40,454 nt of DNA from Deltaproteobacteria bacterium. Lineage in GTDB: Bacteria > Myxococcota > Myxococcia > Myxococcales > SZAS-1. The stretch itself is not shown here. Numbering within the stretch: the first letter of the stretch is position 1. Below are more notes on the stretch, generated by a model. That model was given only the letters and a program-made list of their open reading frames with translations, searched no databases and was not told the DNA's origin. Where the stretch lies: positions 1-40,454 of the forward strand of contig JAFEBB010000066.1 of the NCBI GenBank assembly GCA_018266075.1. Reading direction: 5' to 3'.

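Overview
The window looks like a chromosomal piece of a high-GC bacterium of the Myxococcota (myxobacterial) type. This is inferred from the strong G/C preference at third codon positions, a Cys-rich outer-surface lipoprotein typical of that group, and a giant multi-domain secreted protein. No marker gene fixes the genus.

Region 1 (1-6815) is compact and ordinary in density. A heptamer tandem repeat at the window edge is followed by queD and queE on the minus strand (7-deazaguanine/queuosine precursor pathway). A Cys-rich lipoprotein lies on the plus strand. Next comes a tightly packed six-gene minus-strand operon: secreted metallophosphoesterase, two small membrane proteins, a TPR/membrane protein, a 70-residue single-span protein, and a radical SAM/SPASM enzyme. 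The genes abut or overlap by 4 bp except for one 43-bp gap.

Region 2 (6816-10112) is sparse. It starts with the 5' half of a tRNA-Thr(CGT) gene that stops at the 3' edge of the anticodon loop. An excisionase-like helix-turn-helix protein, a possible 48-residue zinc-ribbon protein whose start sits in a hairpin, several perfect inverted repeats built on ACGTC, and an unrecognised protein of up to 337 residues follow. It reads as the edge or scar of an integrated element.

Region 3 (10113-40454) is one transcription unit of two genes on the plus strand. A lipoprotein of the parvulin/SurA-like peptidyl-prolyl isomerase type is followed after 15 bp by an open reading frame that never closes in the window: 29,424 nt, at least 9,808 codons. 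The giant protein has a Sec signal peptide, two BIG2-like domains, an array of about 21 Ig-like modules, and seven consecutive copies of a roughly 600-residue cassette (LVIVD-type beta-propeller, SbsA/Big_5-like domain, two IPT/TIG domains). After the cassettes come further Ig-like arrays alternating with two more propeller regions, then the start of a glycine-rich region at the window end. The isomerase is a plausible dedicated periplasmic folding factor for this roughly 1-MDa product. The giant gene and its cassette organisation are the most striking content. The radical SAM operon and the broken tRNA locus are the next most interesting.
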